DNA of 19,160 nucleotides from Entrophospora sp. SA101 (GCA_958430865.1 CAUDNR010000870.1:1-19160), one strand, 5' to 3'; positions 10,118 through 19,160 are shown, numbered from the stretch's first letter. Translations and numbers: made by a program. Notes: a model not told the origin generated them from the letters alone.

Positions 10118-11755
10118 TCATTCATTTTTCTTTACTAATTCATAGACTTCTAATTCTTCTAATGCTATGAAAATATCCTTATTCGTAAAATTCAAATCAT
10201 TTTTATAAGAAAAATCACCATAAATACTAAAATTGTAATAATAAGGGTCATTATTAATGCTATTACATAATCCAAAATTGCAAAAACATATAGTAATTTC
10301 ATGAAACTTTAGTCTATTTTCAATCAAATCAATGTTTTGTTTACTATGCCATATTGCTTCTTCTGTATTTTTGACTCTACTTATTATTGAATTCATTATT
10401 TGATTTTCATCAAACTTAAAAATAAAACTTTTATTTGTTTTAATATAATATGCTTCATCTGGAGACTTTCCTTTAATATTCCAGCCAACAGGATTATAAC
10501 CACCAAATAATTCTCCTGTTTCTTTAATTTTCATAATTGCTATAGTCTGTTCTATATCATAACATTTTTCCTCAAAGACAGATCTAGAAAACCCATCTTG
10601 AGTTCCAGTGAGAATTAATTTAAATTCATAAGGTAAAGTATTTGCATTATATGAGTCTTTTGTCTCATCAATCCAGCTAGAAATTAAACATATTTTTTTT
10701 AAATTTAATAAATTTCCTCTTACTCTTGGACCTTTTTGAAATAATAATTTTGGTTGCCAATTATTACTGATATAGTAATGAAGAAGTTCTTTATATATTT
10801 CTTTATCAAATGATTTTTTATATAACATAATTTTATCAAGAAAATCAATTGAAGTGATATAATTAAATCTTATTAATGGAATAATATCTACCAATATATT
10901 TTTTAATATGATAAAATCATTTTTTTTCCACTCTGAAATATCTTTATTTAATTTTTTGTTTTGTCCTATACCCCATTGAATAACAAAACTCCAAATGTCA
11001 ATTTCTTTTACTTTTAAATTATTTTTTTTTAATATAGACATAAGGATAGATTTGCTAATATAATTAAAATCATCAGATTTTAAAAATAATTGAGGATTGT
11101 CATAAATTAATTCATCAAAATGATCTTGAAGTAAATTGAACAATTGGTGATCTGATGAAAATTTATGAACATAAACTAAATTATGTTGAATCCAATCTTT
11201 TTTTTCAACTATTAAGTGATTTTGTAATCTTTCAATTAATTCATTAAAATTTAATTCATCACATGCTTCAAGAAGTTCAAGAACTTCTTTTGGATTCAAT
11301 TTATCTAGATTTATAATTCCATTGTAAATATATCTTTTAAAATTAAAAAATTAAAAAATTAAAATTTTTTTATGAAAAAATTATTAGCATAATAATTTAT
11401 AATTAATAAATAATTCTTACGTCAAAATAACTTCAAATACTTTTGAAGAAATATTTTTTTTTTCAAATAAAATAATATTACCATCATCAGATTTTTTAAT
11501 CCAACTATTTGAAAAAGCAGCTTTAAAATATGAAGACCTTGCTTTTAAAATAGTAGAATGAGCTTTAAAAGTTTTAACATTCAGACCTTCTCCAACTTTA
11601 ATTTCTACATCATAATAGTCTGTTTCGATTAACAACTTTGTTAAATCATTTAAAAGTTTACTAGTATAGTTTAACGATAGAGCATCTTTATTGGAATTTA
11701 TAGGTTTGTTAAATAATGAACTTATATTCTCTAATATTGAAAAACTAGTTGACAT
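10118..11755 (-). CDS. BTB-BACK-TLDc domain protein, 2 exons, 516 aa
   Basis: Exon 1 is 11755-11421 and exon 2 is 11333-10118, joined across an 87-bp intron (GTAAGA donor, TTTTAAAAG acceptor) that completes FEVILTYIYNGIINLD, a textbook end of a BTB fold. The BTB/POZ domain covers residues ~36-130 (DVEIKVGEG, FKAHSTILKARSSYFKAAF), a BACK-like helical region lies at ~165-240, and a TLDc domain at ~313-512 includes FGGYNPVGW at ~388-396. BTB domains dimerise and usually recruit Cullin-3 ubiquitin ligases. TLDc domains occur in oxidation-resistance and V-ATPase-regulating proteins such as OXR1/Rtc5. The combination is typical of very large families in arbuscular-mycorrhizal fungi, often in variable genome compartments. 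The frame is intact, so the gene is probably functional. The substrate is unknown. Confidence 0.92.
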
Positions 11756-11945
11756 TTTGAAAGAATTTTATTTTTCTTTAAAATTTATTAGCAATGGCTT
11801 GACTCTACTTCACATACATATCAATATGAAACGTGATTAGTAATTTTGGTATGACGAATTTTAAAATGCAATTTCCTTTCCTCCTAGCAAAAACCAGCTG
11901 GAAATATAATAATAATAATAAATTTCTTGTAAAATATTTCAAGCC

Positions 11946-12055
11946 TTCTTTATACCTCAAGAGTTAATAAAAGAGATTAATGAGTTGAGAGTTCAATTGA
12001 CACAATTACAACGACAAAATGGTCAATTAATTGCTCAAATTGAAGTTAAAAAATG
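11946..12055 (+). pseudogene. Coiled-coil coding remnant
   Basis: The plus strand translates as FFIPQELIKEINELRVQL followed by TQLQRQNGQLIAQIEVKK, then a stop. A further run of similar character (KNDLD..., ESKLKKI) continues in a shifted frame with stops to about 12110. Heptad-like L/I spacing with E, K and Q marks a coiled coil. No start codon or complete gene is visible, so this looks like a broken exon of unknown origin. Confidence 0.35.
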
Positions 12056-12399
12056 ATCTTGATTGAGAATAAGAAAGTAAATTAAAGAAGATTTTCATTC
12101 CAACTGCCAAAGAAAATGGTTGTGCATAATTCACAGCTATGAATAATCAAAATGTTATTAATCAAATTAGTTGATATTCAGCCACATCAGCCTCTTACTC
12201 ACTTTGGTTTTGTTGCAGCATGCCCATATATATATTATATATATTATGCAAAAACGAGGTTTGACTGTACACATGATTCGAATTATTTCATTTACAATAA
12301 TTTGAGTAATTATGTTAATTAATCATAACATATTAGGCGACATACATATACACGTTAAAAGATAACTTTGATGAATCATCTTAAAAATAAATAACCATG

Positions 12400-12512
12400 A
12401 ATTCGAATCAAGTTTTAATCGAAGCACAATTCGTATTCGATTCGAATGAAATGAATCAAAAATTAGGGTGATTCGATTCGGTTCGGTTCGAATTTCGTTG
12501 ATTCATTCGGAG
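12400..12512. repeat. ATTCG-rich imperfect foldback
   Basis: ATTCGA/TTCGAAT words recur at least eight times here. AATGAATCA near 12451 is mirrored by TGATTCATT near 12499, and TTCGATTCGAATG by GGTTCGAATTTCG, so the stretch can fold on itself. The clustered CG content stands out from the surrounding AT-rich DNA. It may be an element terminus or a decayed simple repeat. Confidence 0.4.
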
Positions 12513-12907
12513 CCTTAGTTTCAATAGCTTAAAGAAGCTGTTAAAATTTTTGATAGGAATTTTTTATTAAAACTACTATTTCCATTACTAACGTGCCCAT
12601 ATTAATAACATTAATACAAAAAGATTCTCTCGAAAAATCAAACAGCCTGGATAGTTGGTCGATTGGTAGGTGAACTTTACAATCTATTAAATAAACATCT
12701 ATTTATGATATTTGAGTGATTGATTTCATGATTAATTTCACAAACATACAATCAGAAAATAATTTTGCGAAAACAATAAATATATTATCTTTTAATTCAA
12801 AGAAATTTTTTGACAAATAATGATTTTTTATCTTTATTTCTATCGAAAATCTTTTTCAATTGGCTGTGGCTCTCCATCACAACCAACTTCTTCGAATGTA
12901 AGAAGAT

Positions 12908-14150
12908 ATAATAAGCCATCCTGGGGATGAGTTCACTCAAAAACTCGCAAATTGGTGTTGGTTACCCTTAAAAACTAATAGTGAATTACTGTGATCAAGT
13001 CAATGGAATGAATGACTCTTTAAAAAAACTAACTCTTGGTTCATGAATTACAGTTGACTCAGCTAAACCAACATCTAGAAATTTAGTAATACTCCCCTTT
13101 TACCAGATGGAACATGCAATAATTTAAAGATGCAATTTCTTTTATAAATGAGAATTAACTTCATCATCATCTTCTTTTTTCAAAGTCGAGGATGTTGCTA
13201 ACCTTCATCTTCGACCTTCTCTTCTAAAAAACTCCGGCGGGAAAATTCTTTACCGTAATTCAGAGGAAAAACCAAATGGATTAGTACTACGAGCTGAACG
13301 TGCAACCAGTGAATGTCTAGCTGTAATATAAAATTATAAATCTGAAAATTTCAAAAACACTAGTCTCAAGTGGGTTCTTAGCACACACCTTAATGGCATT
13401 AGTGATGCTGGCTTTAAAAAGGAAAAACTTTAAATTGAAATTCAGATCTAAATCGTGGTTAGTCACCATTCTATCAATAGGCTGGGGAAGAAATCGTGGT
13501 CATTATTCATTTCCCAAATATATTGAAGCAAGTGAAGAATACCTGAAATGAATTATGACCTTCGAATCGTCTTGGTGAATTCTAGTTGTGTATCCCCAAA
13601 CCACTCGAAATTATGGCTCCTAAATTTTTGATGGTCGAAGAGAATAGAAGCGCTGGCATTATTTCTCTTGATCCAGGAGTGAGAACCTTTGCAGCTGGCT
13701 ATAATCCAAGTGGTGAGGTTATAGAATGGAGAAAAGGGTGTATTAGTGGAATACACCGCTTGTGCTTGCATTATGATAGAATCCGAGGTGAAAGGGATTC
13801 AATTCATGGCAAAGCGAATAAGCATAGGAGGTATAAACTCCGTCGGTGCATGCTCCGGATTCACAAGAAAATTTGTAATAGTCTTGTGAGTTAATGTCAT
13901 CGAAGATTAGCAAGATGGTTGGTTATGCGAAAACCACCATGTAGAACAAAAGACATGATTAAAAACTCGGTTCTGGAAAAATCTATTCCGTTTTCACCAA
14001 CATCTGCTCCACAAATTCGCGAGTACCCTTAGCGCGAGGTCGTTATTTGCACTGAGGAATACACTAACAAAACATGTGAACGTTGTGGAGTCATCAAGTC
14101 AATCTTGTACATTTTGCAAATCCATCATTAATATACTTTTGAAGCATATT
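12908..14150 (+). pseudogene. Decayed Fanzor/TnpB-like RuvC nuclease gene
   Basis: Fanzor proteins are eukaryotic relatives of transposon-encoded TnpB, the RNA-guided ancestor of Cas12. Recognisable segments in order are: an N-terminal stretch around 12926-13130 (EFTQKLANWCWLP, TNSWFMNYS, NTPLLPDGTCNNLKM) with about six in-frame stops; RKNFKLKFRSKS near 13420-13455; NYDLRIVL and LCIPKPLEI near 13550-13610; then the longest intact frame (13586-13894) with the RuvC-I motif ISLDPGVRTFAAGYNPSG, its aspartate codon at 13670-13672; HRRLARWL near 13900; FRFHQHLLHKFAS near 13985-14025; and EVVICTEEYTNKTCERCG at 14038-14090, the treble-clef zinc finger half. The segments lie in different frames, and the RuvC-III aspartate motif is not recognisable. 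It is therefore a dead copy with at least three frameshifts. No flanking terminal repeats were found. Family confidence is good from the DPGVRTF and TCERCG pair in the right order. Confidence 0.75.
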
Positions 14151-14340
14151 ACAGAAAAACAACAAGAGTCGTTCGCGACAAGCTGTCTACGTAGGACTTG
14201 TACTTAGTATCAGTATAGGTTCAATGTAAGAGATATATAAAATATGCAATATTTTCAAAATATAATTTATTTATACATTAAAAGATAATAACATAAATAT
14301 ATTAAACAAGTAAAAAACAAAAATGTAATAAATAAAGCAT

Positions 14341-17300
14341 CTATTTAATGACTGTTGGATTATTATCTAAAGCCATTAGACTACCAATGAATGTGAGAAT
14401 CTATATAGAAAAATAAAATTATTACTACTATTATTATTTATTATTAAAAATCAAATATCGATAATATAAATTATGAATTACCAAACGAGGTCTAACTTCA
14501 ACAATATCTTCTGGTAATAGGAAAATAGTAGCGCCAATTTTCCTTGCAATAGAAATTGAATACCTTGCATTTAATGTTGCATCATCCTCTGAAAAAAAAA
14601 TTTTCATTAATTTTTTTAATAAAAGAATAGTAATAATAATTAATAAATGTAAATAGAACAGTTCAGTACCAGATGTGCCTCTTGTTACCAAACCATAATC
14701 TACTACTCCTGGTCTTATGCCATTTAGTAAATCGATCAAAAAGATGCCACTTCTCAATGATGAATCTTTGAAGCTGTTCATCTTTGTTGTTTTCCCACCA
14801 CGTCTTACTGTTCCATTTGCCCATTTAACTAAATCTGCATCTGTTATTTCACGACCATCTTTTGATAAACTTATCAAAGTTTGGATTATATTTAAACGCA
14901 TCATTTGCCAAACAAGACCAAGAATTAAAGTTTTTGTCCCATCAACAATATCTGCTCCTTGAATATTAACAAGTGTGAATTTCAATGATTTACCAATCAA
15001 TATGGCATAATTGGTATTTTCCACTTGTTTAAATCTTGAAAGATTATTATTGTTGGCTTTGTTTGCTTTCTTCCAATCAACTATCCCTGGCCTAAGCTTT
15101 TCATAGGCTTGAAGAATAATTAATCCATCCTATGATATTAAACCAAATTATTTGTTTTAATTTAATATAATAATATAAATTAAAAAGAGATAATAATATT
15201 TTTTGTAAGTAATAGCAAACCTTGAGATCTTCATACAAATTATTTACAGCAGGTGTAACATCCAAGCTATTTAACCATAAACTAAACACTAAAGATTAAA
15301 TTAATAAAATCGAAAAAAAAAAATTAGCAAAGAGAAGAAAAAACAAAATAAAGAAAAAGAAAAAAATTTACCTCTTGCTTCTCTATCATCACCATCATCA
15401 AATTCCTCAAGAAACATGAATAGAAAAGTACCAGATATGCCTCTTGTAACCAAACTATAATCTACTATTCCTGGTCTTATACCATTTAGTAAATCAATCA
15501 AAAAGATACCACTTCTCAATGATGAATCTTTGAAACTATTCATTTTTGTTGTTTTTCCACCACGTCTTACTGTTTCATTTGCCCATTGAACTAAATCTGC
15601 ATCAGTTATTTCACGACCACCTTTTGACAAACTTATCAAAGTTTGGATTATATTTAATCGCATCATTTGCCAAACAAGACCAAGAATTAAAGTTTTTGTT
15701 CCATCAACAATATCAGCGCCTTGAATATTAACAAGTGTGAATTTCAATGATTGACCAATCAATATGGCGTAATTGGTATTTTCCACTTGTTTAAATCTTG
15801 AAAGATTATTATTGTTGGCTTTGTTTGCTTTCTTCCAATCAACTATCCCTGGCCTAAGCTTTTCATAGGCTTGAAGAATAATTAATCCATCCTATGATAT
15901 TAAACCAAATTATTTGTTTTAATTTAATATAATAATATAAATTAAAAAGAGATAATAATATTTTTTGTAAGTAATAGCAAACCTTGAGATCTTCATACAA
16001 ATTATTTACAGCAGGTGTAACATCCAAGCTATTTAACCATAAACTAAACACTAAAGATTAAATTAATAAAATCGAAAAAAAAAAATTAGCAAAGAGAAGA
16101 AAAAACAAAATAAAGAAAAAGAAAAAAATTTACCTCTTGCTTCTCTATCATCACCATCATCAAATTCCTCAAGATCGGCCTTTTCCTCTTCATCAAGTGG
16201 CGCAAGACCTGGATGAGTATTAAATAAATGTGCCACAAAAGCTAGATTTAATTTAGGATTGCCAGCAACAAGAGCTCTTGGTGTAAGATATTTCCTACAT
16301 CCTAACTTTTCAGCATTTTGTAAAATCTATTTAATCATATTAAAAATATTTTTATTTAGTATATTATTTATGCAAGCGTCTAAAGTTTCAACTATTGAAT
16401 GAATCTACCTTTTCTGCACGTTCTAAAAGATCTCGCTCTTTTAAAGGATCTCGGGAACAAATATCAGGAGCTAGTTGATTTAAAAGAACAGTGTAATTTT
16501 CACCATCAGATACATCTTTACTAAAATTTTGGACTCTAATGAAATATGTTTAGGGAAAAATTATATTAATAACATGAATATGATGTAGTATACCTCTTTC
16601 ACACATTCAAGATGTAATATTTATTTACAACTCACCGACGTTGCCATTTAGCAGCTTTTAAATGATAATTGAACCATCTCAATAAAATTTGATCAGGAGG
16701 TAATTTTAAAAATTGTTCCAAAGTTTCATCATCTTCCAGAAGACGATATAATTCAGGATGAAGCTTTATATCAATTTTATTCAATAAACCAATCTTAATG
16801 ATTTGCCAAATAAGACCCAAAATTAAATGTTCTCTGCCTTCAATTAAATCAGCTGAACCAATATTTACAACATTACAACCGATTCCTTTTGCTGAAAAAA
16901 TTACTAAGTTATTATTTTCAATCATTTGAAACTTATTGATTTTCTTTCCTTTTTTAAAAACATTAAGTACACGTTCATCAATTGTATCAGGTACTGAATT
17001 ATTTATAAGTTTGGCAAGAAGTAAACCATCTAATAATAATAATTATTGCATAGTTATAGTTATTGTTATAGTTGTAAGTATTACAATGTCAATAATAATA
17101 ATCATCATATCATATCATGGCCATTTTTATTACCTCTGCATTCATCAAATAATTGCATATTCGAGATGTTAATTGGCAATTTATCAGCAAGATCTGGATC
17201 TCCAGATAATGTTTGGTTCATATGTCTTGTGAATTCAGTTCTTTCATCCTCGTTTATTGTATGTGAAACATTTTGACTTGATCCATGAACGGTGATTTTA

Positions 17301-17803
17301 TGTTTGTTAACTGCAAATGCACTTTTATTACGCCCTGATCTTAGTTTTGAAATTAACTAAATATTTAAAGTTAAAGTTAATATAAATGTAAATGTTAAAA
17401 AATGATTAATGAAATTAATCATCTATAGTTTAATTAATTAAGTAAACAACACATTATATATATATATATATATATATTTACTTCAACAAATTCTTCAAGC
17501 TCGACTTTTCCCGTAGAACTTAAGTCGATTTCTTTTAAAGTTGCTCTTATCTCGTCGTATGAATTGTCTTCACCTATGTCTTGTAAAGCTTTTAAAATTT
17601 CTTTTTGTTCAAGTGCACCGCTACCATCAATGTCTATTTGACTTTTTTCAAATTTTTGAATTTTTAATTGTGAAATTCATGCAAAAACAAAGAAATCCAA
17701 AAAAAAACAAAAATAGCGTAGCTTACTTGAATTGAGAGGTGATTTTAAGTATTTCGTGTTGAGGAATTTGAGGAAACTTTTTGGCTAATTGCATTACATT
17801 CAT
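14341..17803 (-). CDS. SAC6: Fimbrin/plastin (Sac6-like actin bundler) with duplicated CH3 module, 12 exons, ~818 aa
   Basis: Cross-links actin filaments in cables and endocytic patches. Exons: 17803-17727, 17641-17482, 17356-17134, 17029-16636, 16535-16409, 16326-16134, 16050-15983, 15891-15372 (fused copy of exon 8 plus end of exon 6), 15288-15221, 15129-14670, 14588-14482 and 14400-14341. All junctions are GT..AG, phases agree and the total is 2457 nt. Domains: two EF-hand loops at 29-40 ([12 protein letters not shown], canonical) and 65-76 (weaker); CH1 ~105-245 ([22 protein letters not shown]); CH2 ~260-375 ([12 protein letters not shown]); CH3 ~389-510; half of CH4 ~515-565; then a second CH3 ~585-705 and complete CH4 ~715-815 ([20 protein letters not shown]). 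Ordinary fimbrins are ~620-640 aa. Without the duplicated module this gene would give 622 aa, matching the family. The first start is in good frame with the EF-hand. Isoforms skipping the extra exons, or using the old exon 8 donor at 15431, also stay in frame. Confidence 0.92.
14651..16174. repeat. 762-bp tandem duplication inside the fimbrin gene
   Basis: Copy 1 at 14651-15412 and copy 2 at 15413-16174 (plus-strand coordinates), constant offset 762. Each contains the 3' end of exon 6 (from CTTGAGGAATTTGATG on the minus strand), intron 6, exon 7, intron 7, exon 8 and about 19 bases of intron 8. The segment 15006-15412 matches 15768-16174 with no difference I can see, including two introns and an 11-A run. 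The segment 14670-15006 differs from 15432-15768 at about 22 positions, about seven of them changing the amino acid. The junction lies at 15412/15413. Confidence 0.95.
17457..17479. repeat. (TA)n microsatellite in fimbrin intron 2
   Basis: About eleven TA units directly after the exon 2 donor (GTAAATATATA on the minus strand). Within an intron, so not a promoter element. Confidence 0.85.
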
Positions 17804-18009
17804 TTTGTTTTTAAAAGAAACTACATTATTAAAAGCAATAGCATTCTTTTATACTTTATAATTGTAGGTTTTGCTGCGACAAAACGAGACGAGCATAGTA
17901 GAAATCAAAACGTCAATTGCTAAAAAGGGATCATTGTTTCCATTACTATTGAGATTATTATTTCTACCAAGTGATAAATATTTGATTTTACTTGGATAAA
18001 AAACTTGGA

Positions 18010-18130
18010 TTATTATGTTATGCACATTATATGTTTATAAAATTGGCATTCTCGGCATTTCTTAATCGATGCCAAGACTTGCCAATTTTTCAAAAATGAA
18101 TTTTTACGAAGGATCCGCATAAAATAATAT
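18010..18130. repeat. Foldback / possible small MITE
   Basis: AAATTGGCATTCTCGGCAT at 18040-18058 pairs with ATGCCAAGACTTGCCAATTT at 18069-18088 with a few mismatches. Weaker complementarity continues outward between TTATTATGTTATGC (about 18010-18023) and GCATAAAATAATA (about 18117-18129). No clean target-site duplication was found. Confidence 0.45.
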
Positions 18131-18490
18131 ATATATATACTCGAAATTTTATTGGCCAACTGAAAGTCTTATCACGTGTTTTGATATTTTTCAACTTTTG
18201 AAATGAAAATTGTAGTTTCTCCCCAGAAGCATTGTGAAAAAAATTAGGTATTTTTCTTACTTTTACGCTATACATCAAAGCAAACGAGTAATGCAAATTC
18301 ATGACATAAATTCTCAGCCAACCAAAAAAATTTTCTGGACAAATTTACATCATGTAATCTTCTTTAATATAAATAATTTTGAACAAAACCCTTTTAGGTT
18401 AAATATTGTTAGAGGTTATTCCAAAAAATCTACAGTTCCATCACTATTTAATATTACAATTATTATTATTAATAATAAATATATATAATA

Positions 18491-18634
18491 CAGTCAGAAC
18501 TCATTAAACCAAAGTCAATGTTTTCACAAAAAAATTCTTTGGTTTAAAAAAACCTTAATAAGTAGATAACAAAAAACATTGGTTTAACATGTATATCCGT
18601 TTTGTCAAAGCATCATCTTGACGAGTTCTGGTTG
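18491..18634. mobile_element. 144-bp MITE with pogo/Tc1-mariner-like ends
   Basis: The element starts CAGTCAGAACTC (18491-18502) and ends GAGTTCTGGTTG (18623-18634), a 10/12 inverted match. It is flanked on both sides by TA, the target duplication expected for Tc1/mariner/pogo transposons. An internal perfect 11-bp inverted repeat, TTAAACCAAAG (18504-18514) and CTTTGGTTTAA (18537-18547), plus a third related copy (GGTTTAACAT near 18581-18590), give extra foldback potential. No coding capacity, so it is non-autonomous. Confidence 0.7.
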
Positions 18635-18979
18635 TAAATATAAAATGAATAATTGGATATTTTTCAGGTATTAAATATCATTAAAATTGATCGATTTATA
18701 ATACAACTCACTTAAGATGACAAATTAAAGGAATCCAAAACTGGGTCATCCAAAGAAGAAAATTGGCAGATCTTCCTCTCCTTCTGGTTTAGTCTGCCTG
18801 CTTCAAGAAGACCACTACTTGATATTGTAATCAAATATTTACTTGTACATTAAAAACTGACTATGATAATCAATGATGTATGATGAAACTTTTGACTTTA
18901 GTCATGACATAATTAAAGTACTGACTAAAGGTAGTTTCTCATCGGGGCCATTTTGACGACTTGGCTAAAATAAAGATCC

Positions 18980-19064
18980 TTGACGTAAATAAAACCATTT
19001 GACGTAATTAAAATCACTTGACTTAAGTAAAATCACTTGACAAGTAAAATCACTTAATTAAATC
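18980..19064. repeat. 19-bp degenerate tandem repeat (TTGACGTAA-type)
   Basis: Four to five units of the form TTGAC(G/T)TAA(n)TAAAATCAC, starting TTGACGTAAATAAAACC at 18980 and losing bases in the last two units. The first two units contain TGACGTAA, a CRE-like bZIP half-palindrome. Confidence 0.75.
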
Positions 19065-19160
19065 GTGTGAAACTAATTATATTACTATGGTGCGCGAAGC
19101 CTATAACCACCATTTTTGCACGTGATTTTTGAAAGAATAGAAGTCCGTTTCTGTTGATCC

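Larger units (their letters stand above)
11756..12907. other. Spacer with relic coding fragment and ATTCG-rich stretch
   Basis: No intact gene. It holds the short coiled-coil remnant and the ATTCG-rich foldback described separately, plus a TA-rich palindromic patch (ATATATATTATATATATTAT) at about 12226-12246. Confidence 0.5.
17804..19160. other. Intergenic region upstream of fimbrin
   Basis: No intact gene is supported. The region holds the presumed fimbrin promoter, a foldback at ~18010-18130, a small pogo/Tc1-like MITE at 18491-18634, a 9-bp dyad CTTTAGTCA...TGACTAAAG at about 18895-18930, and a 19-bp tandem repeat at 18980-19064. The final 80 bases contain ATGGTG (from about 19087) mirrored by CACCAT (to ~19113) around a GCGCG-containing core that stands out in the AT-rich background. 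Two short open frames here (18090-18302 minus, 18234-18488 plus) show no domain. Confidence 0.55.

Noticed and set aside
12484..12496. GGTTCGAAT-like string as a tRNA T-arm
   Set aside because: No matching acceptor stem, anticodon arm or A box around it; it belongs to the ATTCG-rich repeat.
13553..13771. Minus-strand open frame over the Fanzor relic
   Set aside because: Antisense to the RuvC-I segment; the plus strand carries the recognisable motifs.
14717..14962. Plus-strand open frame opposite fimbrin exon 8
   Set aside because: Antisense shadow of the well-supported fimbrin exon; the similar plus-strand frame at 15546-15731 is explained the same way.
15301..15371. Reading the fused fimbrin exon through to the stop as a truncated protein
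   Set aside because: The stretch after the donor at 15371 is the intron 6 copy (K/F-rich, A-tract) with an intact acceptor at exon 7b; splicing restores a full fimbrin C-terminus.
17457..17479. (TA)n run as a TATA promoter element
   Set aside because: It lies immediately after the exon 2 donor, inside fimbrin intron 2.
18234..18488. 84-codon plus-strand open frame upstream of the MITE
   Set aside because: AT-rich low-complexity translation with no domain, and an overlapping opposite-strand frame of equal quality.
18980..19064. CRISPR-like array
   Set aside because: Units are contiguous and degenerate with no spacers, and the genome is eukaryotic.

Overview
The window looks like nuclear DNA from an early-diverging filamentous fungus, most likely an arbuscular-mycorrhizal (Glomeromycotina, Rhizophagus-like) genome. 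The DNA is very AT-rich. Introns are short (about 75-130 bp) with GTA/GTG donors and TAG, CAG or AAG acceptors. Genes lie on both strands among long AT-rich spacers, proteins carry N/S/Q-rich tails, and there is a BTB-BACK-TLDc gene (a family strongly expanded in these fungi) and a decayed Fanzor/TnpB-like gene. The species assignment is inference; gene structures were built by hand from splice signals and reading phase.

Layout. 1-1492: spacer with little structure. 1493-3558 (-): a complete four-exon B-type mitotic cyclin with a destruction box. 3559-4572: intergenic region shared with the divergent gene, holding a perfect TGACGTCA palindrome and a 9-bp hairpin. 4573-5277 (+): an unrecognised acidic protein with a 27-bp tandem repeat encoding repeated I-K-x-E motifs and a probable stop-free 87-nt intron. 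5495-7911 (+): an eight-exon AGFG-like ArfGAP with a C-terminal internal duplication rich in NPF/DPF-type motifs. 7912-10117: gene-poor, with scattered decayed coding fragments on the minus strand. 10118-11755 (-): two-exon BTB-BACK-TLDc protein. 11756-12900: spacer with a coiled-coil remnant and an ATTCG-rich foldback stretch. About 12908-14150 (+): a Fanzor/TnpB-like nuclease pseudogene. 14341-17803 (-): fimbrin (Sac6-like actin bundler). 17804-19160: spacer with a 144-bp pogo/Tc1-like MITE, another foldback and a 19-bp tandem repeat.

Main discovery. The fimbrin gene carries an intragenic tandem duplication with a 762-bp period. It copies the end of exon 6, intron 6, exon 7, intron 7, exon 8 and the first bases of intron 8. 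The junction fuses an exon 8 copy to a partial exon 6 copy in frame, so the predicted protein grows from about 622 to 818 residues and gains a second CH3 domain plus half of CH4. The two copies are identical over introns and 5' exonic sequence but differ at about 22 positions in the 3' part of exon 8. That mosaic pattern points to gene conversion, recombination between diverged alleles, or a haplotype assembly artefact.

The genes do not form a pathway operon. Cyclin B (mitosis), ArfGAP (vesicle traffic) and fimbrin (actin bundling, endocytosis) are housekeeping cell-biology genes set among mobile-element debris.
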